Of a stretch of DNA of 64,000 nt, positions 43,054-50,881 are shown one piece after another. A program made the translations under genes and the position numbers. The stretch spans positions 1,116,001 through 1,180,000 of the forward strand of contig NZ_CP110679.1 in NCBI RefSeq assembly GCF_026167525.1, read 5' to 3'. This stretch comes from Sphingomonas sp. M1-B02 (GTDB lineage Bacteria > Pseudomonadota > Alphaproteobacteria > Sphingomonadales > Sphingomonadaceae). Position 1 is the first letter of the stretch; each line of letters opens with the position of its first letter. Under the pieces are notes generated by a model. It made no database searches, was not told where the DNA came from, and was given only the letters and a program-made list of their open reading frames with translations.

Positions 43054-43919
43054 ACTCGCATGCCACCGTCTACCTGGATAGTCTGGCCCGTGACGTAGCT
43101 CGCATCGTCGCTGGCCAGGAATGCGGCCACCGCCGCCATTTCCGAGGGGCGTGCCGGGCGGCGCAGCGGGATGCGGGCGGAGACCGCGCGCTCCATGTGC
43201 TCTTGGGCGGTATGGCTCCGATCCTGCTGCGCGAGATGCTCGTAGCGTTGCTGGACATAGGGCGTCAGCGTCATGCCAGGTGAAAATGCGTTCACGCGGA
43301 TATTCTGGGGGGCGAGCTCCATCGCCAGGTTTCGCGTGAGCGCGATCACGCCGTATTTCGCGGCGGCATAGGCCGAGATGCCGGCCACGCCGTGGTGCGC
43401 CGAGATCGAGCTGGTGTTGACGATTGCCCCCGCCCCCGCGCGCACGAGATGCGGGACGGCGTGCTTCGAACAGAGGAACACCGAATCCAGGCTGATCCGC
43501 AGCGTATAGTCCCAATCCTCGTAATCGAGATCGGCGACCGGGGTTTGATCGACCGGCCCCGCGCCGGTGCCGCCGCCGGCATTGTTGAACAGGCAATCGA
43601 TCCGCCCGAAGGCCGCTTCGGCCTGCGCCATCAGTGCGGCGACTTCCACCTCGTCGGTAACGTCGGCCTTTACCGGAAGCACCTGCGCGCCGGTCTGGCG
43701 CAGCCCTTCGGCGACGTGCTGCAGTTCCTCCCACCCGCCGAACTTCTCGCGCGGCAGATCGGGGCGATCGCGGCAGAGATCGGCGAGGACGATGTTCGCG
43801 CCCTCCTGCGCCAGCCGCAGCCCGATCGCTTCGCCGATACCGCCCGAGCGTCCCGCCCCGGTGATGACCGCGACGCGGCCCTCGAAACGGCGCGCGTTTG
43901 TGGTGGCTGGCTGGGGCAT
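43050..43919 (-). CDS. Short-chain dehydrogenase/reductase
   Basis: SDR of about 289 aa. It contains AVITGAGRSGGIGEAIGLRL (cofactor loop with an inserted Ser-Gly), VLADLCRDRPD after beta-2, CLFNNAGGGTGAG, VNTSSISAHHG and YAAAKYGVIALTRNLAMEL. The C-terminus DASYVTGQTIQVDGGMRV is the usual classical SDR end. The second ATG (43919) is chosen since GGAGAG sits seven bases upstream. It diverges from the beta-oxidation operon at 44102 with two operator copies between. The long loop after beta-2 suggests a bulky or CoA-linked substrate. Confidence 0.88.
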   Translation of the reverse strand: MPQPATTNARRFEGRVAVITGAGRSGGIGEAIGLRLAQEGANIVLADLCRDRPDLPREKFGGWEELQHVAEGLRQTGAQVLPVKADVTDEVEVAALMAQAEAAFGRIDCLFNNAGGGTGAGPVDQTPVADLDYEDWDYTLRISLDSVFLCSKHAVPHLVRAGAGAIVNTSSISAHHGVAGISAYAAAKYGVIALTRNLAMELAPQNIRVNAFSPGMTLTPYVQQRYEHLAQQDRSHTAQEHMERAVSARIPLRRPARPSEMAAVAAFLASDDASYVTGQTIQVDGGMRV

Positions 43920-43962
43920 GGACATCTCTCCGGAAGCGGTGTTTCGCGTATTGTTGCGCCAG

Positions 43963-44051
43963 ACTGCATGCAAGACAAGGCTATGCCTGCAATTGTAGTG
44001 CGCCCTGTTCTTGGAAAACCCGCCACAGAACGAATCCATCTTGCATGCAAT
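43963..44051. promoter_or_regulatory. Island operator pair
   Basis: ACTGCATGCAAG (43963-43974, 10 of 12) and CTTGCATGCAAT (44040-44051, 11 of 12, perfect core TTGCATGCAA). They lie between the divergent SDR and the six-gene beta-oxidation operon; each is about 45-50 bases from its nearest start codon. Confidence 0.7.
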
Positions 44052-44101
44052 CTGCCTTTGCGTATGGCTTCACGAAACGCTGGATCATGTTGGGAGAGAC
44101 G

Positions 44102-45013
44102 ATGGCAATGCTCGAAGGGCGCACAGTCGCAGTCACCGGCGCCGGCCGGGGAATCGGGCGCGAGATTGCACTGCTTTGCGCGCGCGAGGGCGCGGCTGTG
44201 GTGGTCAACGATCCCGGCGTCTCGTCCGAAGGCGAAGGCGGCGATGCCGGCCCCGCGGCGCAGACCGTGGCGGACATCCAGACAGCTGGCGGGCGCGCCT
44301 GGGCCAACACCGCCAGCGTCACCGATCCCGCTGGGGCGGCGTCGATCATCGATGATGCCATGCAGCAGTTCGGCCGGATCGACGCGGTGGTGAACAATGC
44401 AGGGATCCTGCGCGATCGGATCTGGCACAAGATGAGCCATGAGGATTGGCGCGCGGTGATCGACGTGCATCTGAACGGCGCGTTCAATGTCTCCAAGGCC
44501 GCGACGCCCTATTTCCGTGACCAGGGATCGGGGAGCTTCATCCACTTCACTTCGACCAGCGGGCTGATCGGCAATTTCGGCCAGGCGAATTATTCGGCGG
44601 CGAAGATGGGCATCGTCGGCCTGTCCCAATCGATCGCGCTCGACATGGCGCGCGCGGGCGTCCGATCGAACTGCATCGCCCCCTTCGCCTGGAGCCGGAT
44701 GATCGCGACGATCCCACCGACCACGCCCGAAGAGATTGCCCGCGTCGAGCGAATGAAGACGATGACGGCGGACAAGATCGCGCCCTTGGTAGCGTTCCTT
44801 GCCTCCGATGCTTCGGCCGAAGTGACCAATGAAGTCTTCGCCGTGCGCAAGAACGAGATTTTCCTCTTCTCCAAGCCACGCCCGATCCGTTCGCTACACC
44901 GCTCCGAGGGCTGGACGGTCGAGACCATCGCCAGCGATCTGCTTCCGGCATTTCGCTCCAGCTTTCACGCCATGGAGCGCTCGACCGACATCTTCCCCTG
45001 GGATCCGGTCTGA
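44102..45013 (+). CDS. SDR of the multifunctional enzyme type 2 (MFE-2) dehydrogenase kind
   Basis: 303-residue SDR: VAVTGAGRGIGREIALLCAREG, then the long MFE-2 loop VVNDPGVSSEGEGGDAGPAAQ, VNNAGILRDRIWHKMSHEDW, HFTSTSGLIGNFGQANYSAAKMGIVGLS with Ser-Tyr-Lys, and a C-terminal extension (about 230-303) absent from short SDRs. These features match the D-3-hydroxyacyl-CoA dehydrogenase domain of peroxisomal MFE-2. The next gene is the matching hydratase 2 domain protein, so the two form a split MFE-2. GGGAGAG supports the ATG at 44102. It opens a tightly overlapped six-gene operon. Confidence 0.9.
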   Translation: MAMLEGRTVAVTGAGRGIGREIALLCAREGAAVVVNDPGVSSEGEGGDAGPAAQTVADIQTAGGRAWANTASVTDPAGAASIIDDAMQQFGRIDAVVNNAGILRDRIWHKMSHEDWRAVIDVHLNGAFNVSKAATPYFRDQGSGSFIHFTSTSGLIGNFGQANYSAAKMGIVGLSQSIALDMARAGVRSNCIAPFAWSRMIATIPPTTPEEIARVERMKTMTADKIAPLVAFLASDASAEVTNEVFAVRKNEIFLFSKPRPIRSLHRSEGWTVETIASDLLPAFRSSFHAMERSTDIFPWDPV

Positions 45014-45849
45014 TGATCGATCCCGCCGCCCTGGTAGCGCGAGCCCCCATCGAGACGCGGCATAGCCTCACGCCTCAGGACAGCATCCTTTATGCGCTGG
45101 GCATCGGCGCGGAGGAGTTGCGCTTCGTCTATGAGGCGGAATTGCGTGCGCTGCCGATGATGGCAGTGACGCTTGCCTATCCGGGCTTCTTCTGGCGAGA
45201 CCCTCGATATGGCGCGGACTGGAAGCGGATCCTGCACGGCGAGCAGAGCGTGATGCTCCACCGGCCGCTGCCCAGCGGAGGCGAATTCATTGGCCACACC
45301 CGCTTCGACGGCGTCGAAGACAAGGGCGCGGACAAGGGCGCGGTGGTGCTGGTGACACGCACGATCCACGGCGCGGACGGCATTCACTATGCCACCGATC
45401 GGCGCACGGCATTCCTGCGCGGCGACGGCGGCTGCGGCAGCGCCGGGGCGGCGATCCCCCGCCCCGAGCCGGCGCCTGCCGATACCTCTCCCGATGCCGT
45501 GGTGTCGATCCCCACCGCGGCGAACCAGGCCAAACTCTATCGGCTCTCGGGCGATCTCAATCCGCTGCATGTCGATCCGCAAGTGGCGCGCGCCGCCGGC
45601 TTCGATCGGCCGATCCTGCACGGGCTGTGCAGCTATGGTGTGGCCGGGCGGGCGATCCTGCGGTTGCTTGCCGGCGACGATCCCGCGCGACTGAAGCGGC
45701 TGGATGCGCGCTTCTCCGCGCCGGTCTATCCTGGCGAGACGATCGAGACGCAGATATGGCGCGAAAGCGATGCGGCAGCGCGTTTCGAGGCGCGGGTGGT
45801 CGAGCGCGATGTGCGCGTCCTCACCCATGGCTATGCGGAGCTGGCATGA
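45013..45849 (+). CDS. MaoC-like enoyl-CoA hydratase 2
   Basis: Double hot-dog hydratase (278 aa) giving (R)-3-hydroxyacyl-CoA. The N-terminal half is a degenerate hot dog. The C-terminal half has the hydratase 2 motif YRLSGDLNPLHVDPQVARAAGF with the catalytic Asp and His, followed by PILHGLCSYGVAGRAIL. It starts at the TGATG overlap with the SDR gene and ends in ATGA overlap with the next gene. Together with the SDR it converts an enoyl-CoA to the 3-oxoacyl-CoA. It is the same arrangement as in peroxisomal-type and steroid side-chain oxidation. Confidence 0.92.
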   Translation: MIDPAALVARAPIETRHSLTPQDSILYALGIGAEELRFVYEAELRALPMMAVTLAYPGFFWRDPRYGADWKRILHGEQSVMLHRPLPSGGEFIGHTRFDGVEDKGADKGAVVLVTRTIHGADGIHYATDRRTAFLRGDGGCGSAGAAIPRPEPAPADTSPDAVVSIPTAANQAKLYRLSGDLNPLHVDPQVARAAGFDRPILHGLCSYGVAGRAILRLLAGDDPARLKRLDARFSAPVYPGETIETQIWRESDAAARFEARVVERDVRVLTHGYAELA

Positions 45850-47297
45850 CGGAAATCGGGATCCTCGCATTCGGCGCCTATATCCCCCGGCGCAGGCTGC
45901 AGCGCGCGGCAGTGCATGCCGTCAACAAATGGTTCGCCCCGGGATTGAGCGGACTTGCCAAGGGCGAGCGCGCAGTGGCCAATTGGGACGAGGATGCGAT
46001 CACCATGGCCGTGGAAGCGTCGCGCGACTGCCTAACCGGCCTGGACCGGGCCGCGGCGGGCGGCGTGACCCTGGCCTCCACCACCCTGCCTTTCGCCGAC
46101 CGGCTGAATGCGGGCGTAGTGAAAGAGGCGCTCACCCTGCCCGACGCCGTCCCGGCATCCGACGCCACCGGCAGCCTGCGCGCAGGGACGAGTGCGTTGC
46201 TCGCGGCGCTGGAGGGCAAGCAGACGCGGCTGTGCGTGGCCTCGGATCTGCGGAAAGCCCGCCCGGCCTCCGAAGGCGAAATGGTGCAGGGCGATGGCGC
46301 GGCGGCTATTCTGGTTGGCCAAGGCGACGTGATCGCGCGCGTGGTGGCGACGTATAGCGTGACGGTCGACATGGTCGATCATTACCGCAGTTCGGGCGCA
46401 GACTTCGATTATGGCTGGGAAAGCCGCTGGATCCGCGACGAGGGCTATACGAAGTTGCTCGGCGGTGCGCTGCGCGATGCATTGGCAAAGGCCGGGATCG
46501 ACGCGGCCTTGATCGACCATGCGATCATCCCGGTGAGCGTGCGCGGCGTGGCGGCGGGGATCGCCAAGACGCTGGGCGTGCGCGCCGAGGCGGTGGTCGA
46601 TTCGCTCACAGCGACGGTGGGCGACACCGGCGCGGCGCATCCGCTGCTGTTGCTCGCCACCGCGCTCGAGCGCGCAGAGCCCGGGCAGCGCATCCTGCTC
46701 GCGGGGTTCGGTCAGGGCGTGGACGTGATCGTGCTCGAGACAACCGAGGCGTTGGCGCGATTGCCGGCGCGGCGCGGCGTGCGCGGGCATCTGGCCGATC
46801 GGCAGGAGGAGAGCAATTACCAGCGCTTCCTGTTTCACCGCGGGCTGATCGGGCTGGAGCGCGGCATGCGCGCCGAACTCGACCAGAAGCAGCCGGGGAG
46901 CACGCTCTATCGCCACCGCAAGGCCGTGCTAGGGCTGGTCGGCGGGCGCTGCATCAAGACGGGCACGGTGCAATTTCCCAAGTCCGACATCAGCGTCAAT
47001 CCAAACGATCGCGCCATGGGGACGCAGGAGGATTATCCGCTGGCCGACCGGCTGGCACACATCGTCACCTACACTGCGGACAGCCTCAGCTTCTCGCCCG
47101 ACCCGCCGACCTATTACGGCACGATCGATTTCGAGGGCGGCGGGCGGCTGGTGGCGATCTTCGCCGAAGTGAGCGCCGACGACGTCGAGGTCGGGCGGCC
47201 GATGCGAATGGTGTTCCGCATCAACGCCGCCGACGAGCAGCGCGATTTCATCAAATATTTCTGGAAGGCCACGCCGGCCAGCGAAGGAGGCCAGTGA
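45846..47297 (+). CDS. HMG-CoA synthase-fold protein fused to a DUF35 OB domain, without the active-site cysteine
   Basis: 483-residue fusion. Residues 1 to about 310 have the thiolase/KAS III/HMG-CoA synthase fold (EIGILAFGAYIPRRRL, ERAVANWDEDAITMAVEA, MVQGDGAAAILVG). Residues about 320-480 form a DUF35 zinc-ribbon/OB-type acyl-CoA-associated domain (LYRHRKAVLGLVGGRCIKTG, TYYGTIDFEGGGRL). Where HMG-CoA synthases have Cys-x-Ala-Gly-Thr, this protein reads SLRAGTSAL (about 110-118), so the nucleophile is Leu or at best a neighbouring Ser. The DUF35 part keeps one Cys only. It overlaps the MaoC and thiolase genes. A non-condensing role, such as an aldolase-type partner like Ltp2/DUF35 of steroid breakdown, fits better than HMG-CoA synthesis. 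Confidence 0.85.
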   Translation: MTEIGILAFGAYIPRRRLQRAAVHAVNKWFAPGLSGLAKGERAVANWDEDAITMAVEASRDCLTGLDRAAAGGVTLASTTLPFADRLNAGVVKEALTLPDAVPASDATGSLRAGTSALLAALEGKQTRLCVASDLRKARPASEGEMVQGDGAAAILVGQGDVIARVVATYSVTVDMVDHYRSSGADFDYGWESRWIRDEGYTKLLGGALRDALAKAGIDAALIDHAIIPVSVRGVAAGIAKTLGVRAEAVVDSLTATVGDTGAAHPLLLLATALERAEPGQRILLAGFGQGVDVIVLETTEALARLPARRGVRGHLADRQEESNYQRFLFHRGLIGLERGMRAELDQKQPGSTLYRHRKAVLGLVGGRCIKTGTVQFPKSDISVNPNDRAMGTQEDYPLADRLAHIVTYTADSLSFSPDPPTYYGTIDFEGGGRLVAIFAEVSADDVEVGRPMRMVFRINAADEQRDFIKYFWKATPASEGGQ

Positions 47298-48505
47298 TGG
47301 CACGCGGCATCAAGGACAAGGTGGCGATCCTGGGCATGGGCTGCGCGCGCTTCGGCGAGCGCTGGGGCGACGATGCCGATACGCTGATGGTCGAGGCGTT
47401 CGAGGAGGCGATTGCCGACGCAGGCATCGAAACCAGCCAGATCGACGCGGCCTGGCTGGGCGTGGCGTTCGACGGGATCAACATCGGGCCCTCGGGCATC
47501 CCGCTTTCGATCGCGCTGCGGCTGCCCAATATCGGCGTGACCAAGGTGGAGAATTATTGCGCGAGCGGGACCGAGAGCTTCCGCGGCGCAGTCTATGCCG
47601 TGGCGAGCGGCGCGGCGGATATCGCGCTGGCGATGGGCGTCGAGAAATTGAAGGACACGGGCTATGGCGGGCTGCCGGTGCGCAGCCGCGGATTGCTGTT
47701 CGACATGGTCGGCGTGACCGGGTCCGCTCCGGGGAATTTCGCGCAATTGGCGGCAGCCTATCGCACCAAGCATGGGGTGGCGAAGGACGATTTGAAGCGC
47801 GCGATGGCGCATGTCTCGGTCAAGAGCCATGCCAATGGCGTCAGGAACCCCAAGGCGCATCTGCGCAAGGCAGTCGATGAAGAAACGGTACTCAACGCGC
47901 CGATGATCGCCGAGCCCCTAGGGCTGTACGATTGCTGCGGTGTCTCGGACGGGGCGGCATGCGCGATCGTGACGACGCCGGAGATTGCTCGGGCGCTGGG
48001 CAAGCTCGATCTGGTGACGGTCAAGGCACTGCAGGTCTCCTCCTCCAACGGCTGGGAATTGCAGCAGGCGGGCGGATGGGACGGCAGCTATTTCCATACC
48101 ACGCGGGTGGCGGCGGCCAAGGCCTATGAGGAAGCAGGCATCACCAGGCCCCGCGAACAGATCGACTTGATGGAAGTGCACGACTGTTTCTCGATCACCG
48201 AATTGGTGACGATGGAGGATCTGTTCATTTCCGAAGAAGGCCAGGGCTGGAAAGACGTGCGCAACGGCTTTTTCGACGCCGATGGGACGATCCCGTGCCA
48301 GATCGACGGCGGCCTCAAATGCTTCGGGCATCCGATCGGGGCTTCGGGGCTGCGGATGATCTATGAGAATTACCTGCAATTGCTCGGCCGCGCGGGCGAG
48401 CGGCAGCGGAAGGACCCGCCGGCGATCGCGCTGAGCCATAATCTGGGCGGGTCGCCGATCCAGAATGTGTCGTCGATCGCAATTGTCGGGCTGGAGGATG
48501 CCTGA
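47297..48505 (+). CDS. Thiolase-family protein, SCP-x/Ltp type
   Basis: 402-residue thiolase-fold enzyme: VAILGMGCARFGERWGDDAD, the nucleophile Cys in VENYCASGTESFRGAVYAV (about residue 90), FHTTRVAAAKAYEEAGI, EVHDCFSITELVTMEDL and GHPIGASGLRMIYENYLQL with the active-site His. The C-terminal motif is HNLGGSPIQNVSSIAIV, without the second Cys of biosynthetic thiolases, as in SCP-x/lipid-transfer type members. It starts by TGATG overlap with the fusion gene. The pair HMGS-fold/DUF35 plus SCP-type thiolase is what one expects for a DUF35-dependent thiolase or retro-aldolase complex. Confidence 0.9.
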   Translation: MARGIKDKVAILGMGCARFGERWGDDADTLMVEAFEEAIADAGIETSQIDAAWLGVAFDGINIGPSGIPLSIALRLPNIGVTKVENYCASGTESFRGAVYAVASGAADIALAMGVEKLKDTGYGGLPVRSRGLLFDMVGVTGSAPGNFAQLAAAYRTKHGVAKDDLKRAMAHVSVKSHANGVRNPKAHLRKAVDEETVLNAPMIAEPLGLYDCCGVSDGAACAIVTTPEIARALGKLDLVTVKALQVSSSNGWELQQAGGWDGSYFHTTRVAAAKAYEEAGITRPREQIDLMEVHDCFSITELVTMEDLFISEEGQGWKDVRNGFFDADGTIPCQIDGGLKCFGHPIGASGLRMIYENYLQLLGRAGERQRKDPPAIALSHNLGGSPIQNVSSIAIVGLEDA

Positions 48506-49676
48506 AATCAGCCATCGCGGCGGGATCGATGCGGTGTCGTTCGAGGCATTTGTCGAAGAGCTGGGGCGATACGTTCGCGAGCGGCTGATCCCCGCCGAGC
48601 GGGAAGTGATCGCGGGCGACGCGATCCCCGAGCCGATCCTGGCCGAGATGCGCGCTATGGGGCTTTTCGGGCTGACGGTGCCCGCCGAATATGGCGGATC
48701 GGGAATGAACGTCGGCCAATATGTCGAGGCGGTGCGGATCCTCGCTTACGGGTTGCCTGCGTTTCGATCGATCATTTCGATCAACGTCGGGATCGTTTGC
48801 GCCGCGCTGGTGCGGCACGGGACCGAGGCGCAGCGGGCGGAGTGGCTGCCGCGGCTGGCGGCGGGGGACATCGCCTGCTTTGCGCTGACCGAGCCGGATG
48901 CGGGATCGGACGCGGCGGCGCTACGGACGCGGGCGGTGCGGGAGGGCGACGGCTATGTGCTGAGCGGGACCAAGCGGTTCATCACCAACGCGCCCTTTGC
49001 GAAGCTTGCGCTGGTGATGGCGCGGACCTCCGTCGAGCCGCTGCCGTGCAACGCGCATATCAGTGCGTTCCTGGTGCCGATGGACACGCCGGGGGTTACG
49101 GCTGGGCCGCCCGAGGAGAAGATGGGGCAAGCGGGGTCGCAGATCGCCGATCTCGTGCTGGACGAAGTTCGCGTGCCCGCAAGCGCGTTACTGGGGAGTG
49201 AGGAGGGCAAGGGCTTCGCCGCGGCAATGCAGAGCCTCGACAATGGCCGGCTGTCGATCGCGGCGACCAGTGCGGGATATGCGCAGCGGATCCTCGACAC
49301 CGCGATTGCCTATGCATTGTCCCGAAAAGCGTTCGGCGAAGCGATTGCAAACTTCCAGCTGATCCAGGCGATGATCGCCGACAGCGAGGCGGAGATCTAT
49401 GCGTCCGAATGCATGATCGCCGATGCGTGCCGGCGGATCGATGCGGGCGAGCAAGTGACGGTCAAGGCGGCGAGCGCCAAGATGTTCGCATCCGAAGCCT
49501 GTGGGCGTATCGCCGATCGCTGCGTCCAGATTCACGGCGGGGCGGGATATCTCAGGGCATATGATGCCGAACGCTTCTTCCGCGATTCGCGCGTCTATCG
49601 CATCTATGAAGGGACGACTCAGGTGCTCCAGCTCGTGATCGCCAAGCGGCTACTCCGCGAAGCGGCGGCGGCCTGA
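48498..49676 (+). CDS. Acyl-CoA dehydrogenase
   Basis: Complete flavoprotein dehydrogenase (392 aa). It has FGLTVPAEYGGSGMNVGQYVEA, ACFALTEPDAGSDAAALRTRAV, LSGTKRFITNAPFAKLALVMA, RKAFGEAIANFQLIQAMIAD (FAD), QIHGGAGYLRAYDAERFFRDS and RVYRIYEGTTQVLQLVIAKRLL with the catalytic region. All standard motifs are in one chain, unlike the split pair at 19774/20793. The start at 48498 overlaps the thiolase gene by 8 bases and follows CTGGAGG closely. It supplies the first step for the hydratase/dehydrogenase/thiolase set in this operon. Confidence 0.93.
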   Translation: MPEISHRGGIDAVSFEAFVEELGRYVRERLIPAEREVIAGDAIPEPILAEMRAMGLFGLTVPAEYGGSGMNVGQYVEAVRILAYGLPAFRSIISINVGIVCAALVRHGTEAQRAEWLPRLAAGDIACFALTEPDAGSDAAALRTRAVREGDGYVLSGTKRFITNAPFAKLALVMARTSVEPLPCNAHISAFLVPMDTPGVTAGPPEEKMGQAGSQIADLVLDEVRVPASALLGSEEGKGFAAAMQSLDNGRLSIAATSAGYAQRILDTAIAYALSRKAFGEAIANFQLIQAMIADSEAEIYASECMIADACRRIDAGEQVTVKAASAKMFASEACGRIADRCVQIHGGAGYLRAYDAERFFRDSRVYRIYEGTTQVLQLVIAKRLLREAAAA

Positions 49677-50881
49677 TGTACCAGCTGCTTTCCGGGCTGC
49701 GCGTGATCGAGGCATCGTCCTTCGTCGCCTCCCCCACCGCCGGGCTCTATCTTGCGCAGATGGGGGCGGAAGTGATCCGCATCGACCAATCGGGCGGGGG
49801 ACCCGACTTCCGCCGCTGGCCGCGGGGCCCGAGTGGGTTCAGCCTCTATTGGGAGAATTTGAACCGGGCGAAGAAGTCGGTGGCGATCGATCTGTCGCGG
49901 CCGGAGGGGCGCGCGCTGATGCAGCGGCTGGCGGCATCGACCGGGCAGTTCATCACCAACTTCCCGATCGAAGGCTTCCTGGCGCACGAAAAGCTGGCGG
50001 CGATCAACCCGAAGCTGGTGACGATCCGCGTGATGGGCCAGGCCAATGGCGGTCCTGCGCTCGATTATACTGTCAATTCAGCGGTGGGCATTCCCGGCAT
50101 GACGGGGCCCGCCGAGCTGGGCGATGCGCCGGTCAATCATGTGCTGCCGGCTTGGGACTTGCTCAGCGGTGCCTATGCCGCCTTTGCGATGCTCGCAGCG
50201 ATCCAGCACCGAGTGGTGACCGGCCAGGGCCAGGAGGTGCGCATTCCGCTCGCCGATGTAGCGATCGGCACCGTCGCCAATCTCGGCATGCTCGCTGAGA
50301 CGGTGCAAGAGGGGCACGACCGCCCCCGGCTCGGCAACACCGTCTACGGCGCGTTCGGCCGCGATTTCGTGACACGTGACGGGCAGCGGCTGATGCTGAT
50401 GGCGATCACGCCGCGGCAGTGGACGGGCATGGTCGAAGTGCTCGGCATCGGCGCGGAAATCGACGCGATCGAGCGCGATCGCGGCGTCTCCTTCGCGACC
50501 GACGAGGGCCTGCGCTACGACCATCGCGATGCGCTGTTCCAGCTGGTCGAGGCGCGCGTCCGCGGCTGGGATCGTGCCGCCCTAGAGTCCGCGCTGGAGG
50601 CTAAGGGCTGCTGCTATGGCGGCTATGCGACGATGACCGAGGCGGCCAGTGATCCGGTGCTGGTGGGTAATAACCCGATCTTCGGGCGCACCGACAATCC
50701 CAGCGGGCTGGACTATCCCGCGCCGGGGCCGTTCGTCACGCTACCGTCGCAGGAACGCGGGGCACCGTTGCGCGCACCGCGGCTGGGCGAGCATACCGGC
50801 GAAATGCTGTCGCAGCTTCTCCGCCTGAGCGACGCCGAGATCGGCGTGCTCGCGGGAGACGGCGTAGTAGCGCTCGGCTAG
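49676..50881 (+). CDS. Class III CoA-transferase, CaiB/BaiF family (copy 2)
   Basis: 401-residue CoA-transferase: GLRVIEASSFVASPTAGLYLAQMGAEVIRID at the N-terminus, KKSVAIDLSRPEGRALMQRL, and the catalytic Asp in LPAWDLLSGAYAAFAMLAAI (about residue 160). It is the last gene of the beta-oxidation operon, overlapping the dehydrogenase by TGATG and the convergent molybdoenzyme gene by 4 bases. It shares only family-level text with the copy at 22844. It would load CoA onto a pathway acid, with another acyl-CoA as donor. Confidence 0.92.
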   Translation: MYQLLSGLRVIEASSFVASPTAGLYLAQMGAEVIRIDQSGGGPDFRRWPRGPSGFSLYWENLNRAKKSVAIDLSRPEGRALMQRLAASTGQFITNFPIEGFLAHEKLAAINPKLVTIRVMGQANGGPALDYTVNSAVGIPGMTGPAELGDAPVNHVLPAWDLLSGAYAAFAMLAAIQHRVVTGQGQEVRIPLADVAIGTVANLGMLAETVQEGHDRPRLGNTVYGAFGRDFVTRDGQRLMLMAITPRQWTGMVEVLGIGAEIDAIERDRGVSFATDEGLRYDHRDALFQLVEARVRGWDRAALESALEAKGCCYGGYATMTEAASDPVLVGNNPIFGRTDNPSGLDYPAPGPFVTLPSQERGAPLRAPRLGEHTGEMLSQLLRLSDAEIGVLAGDGVVALG

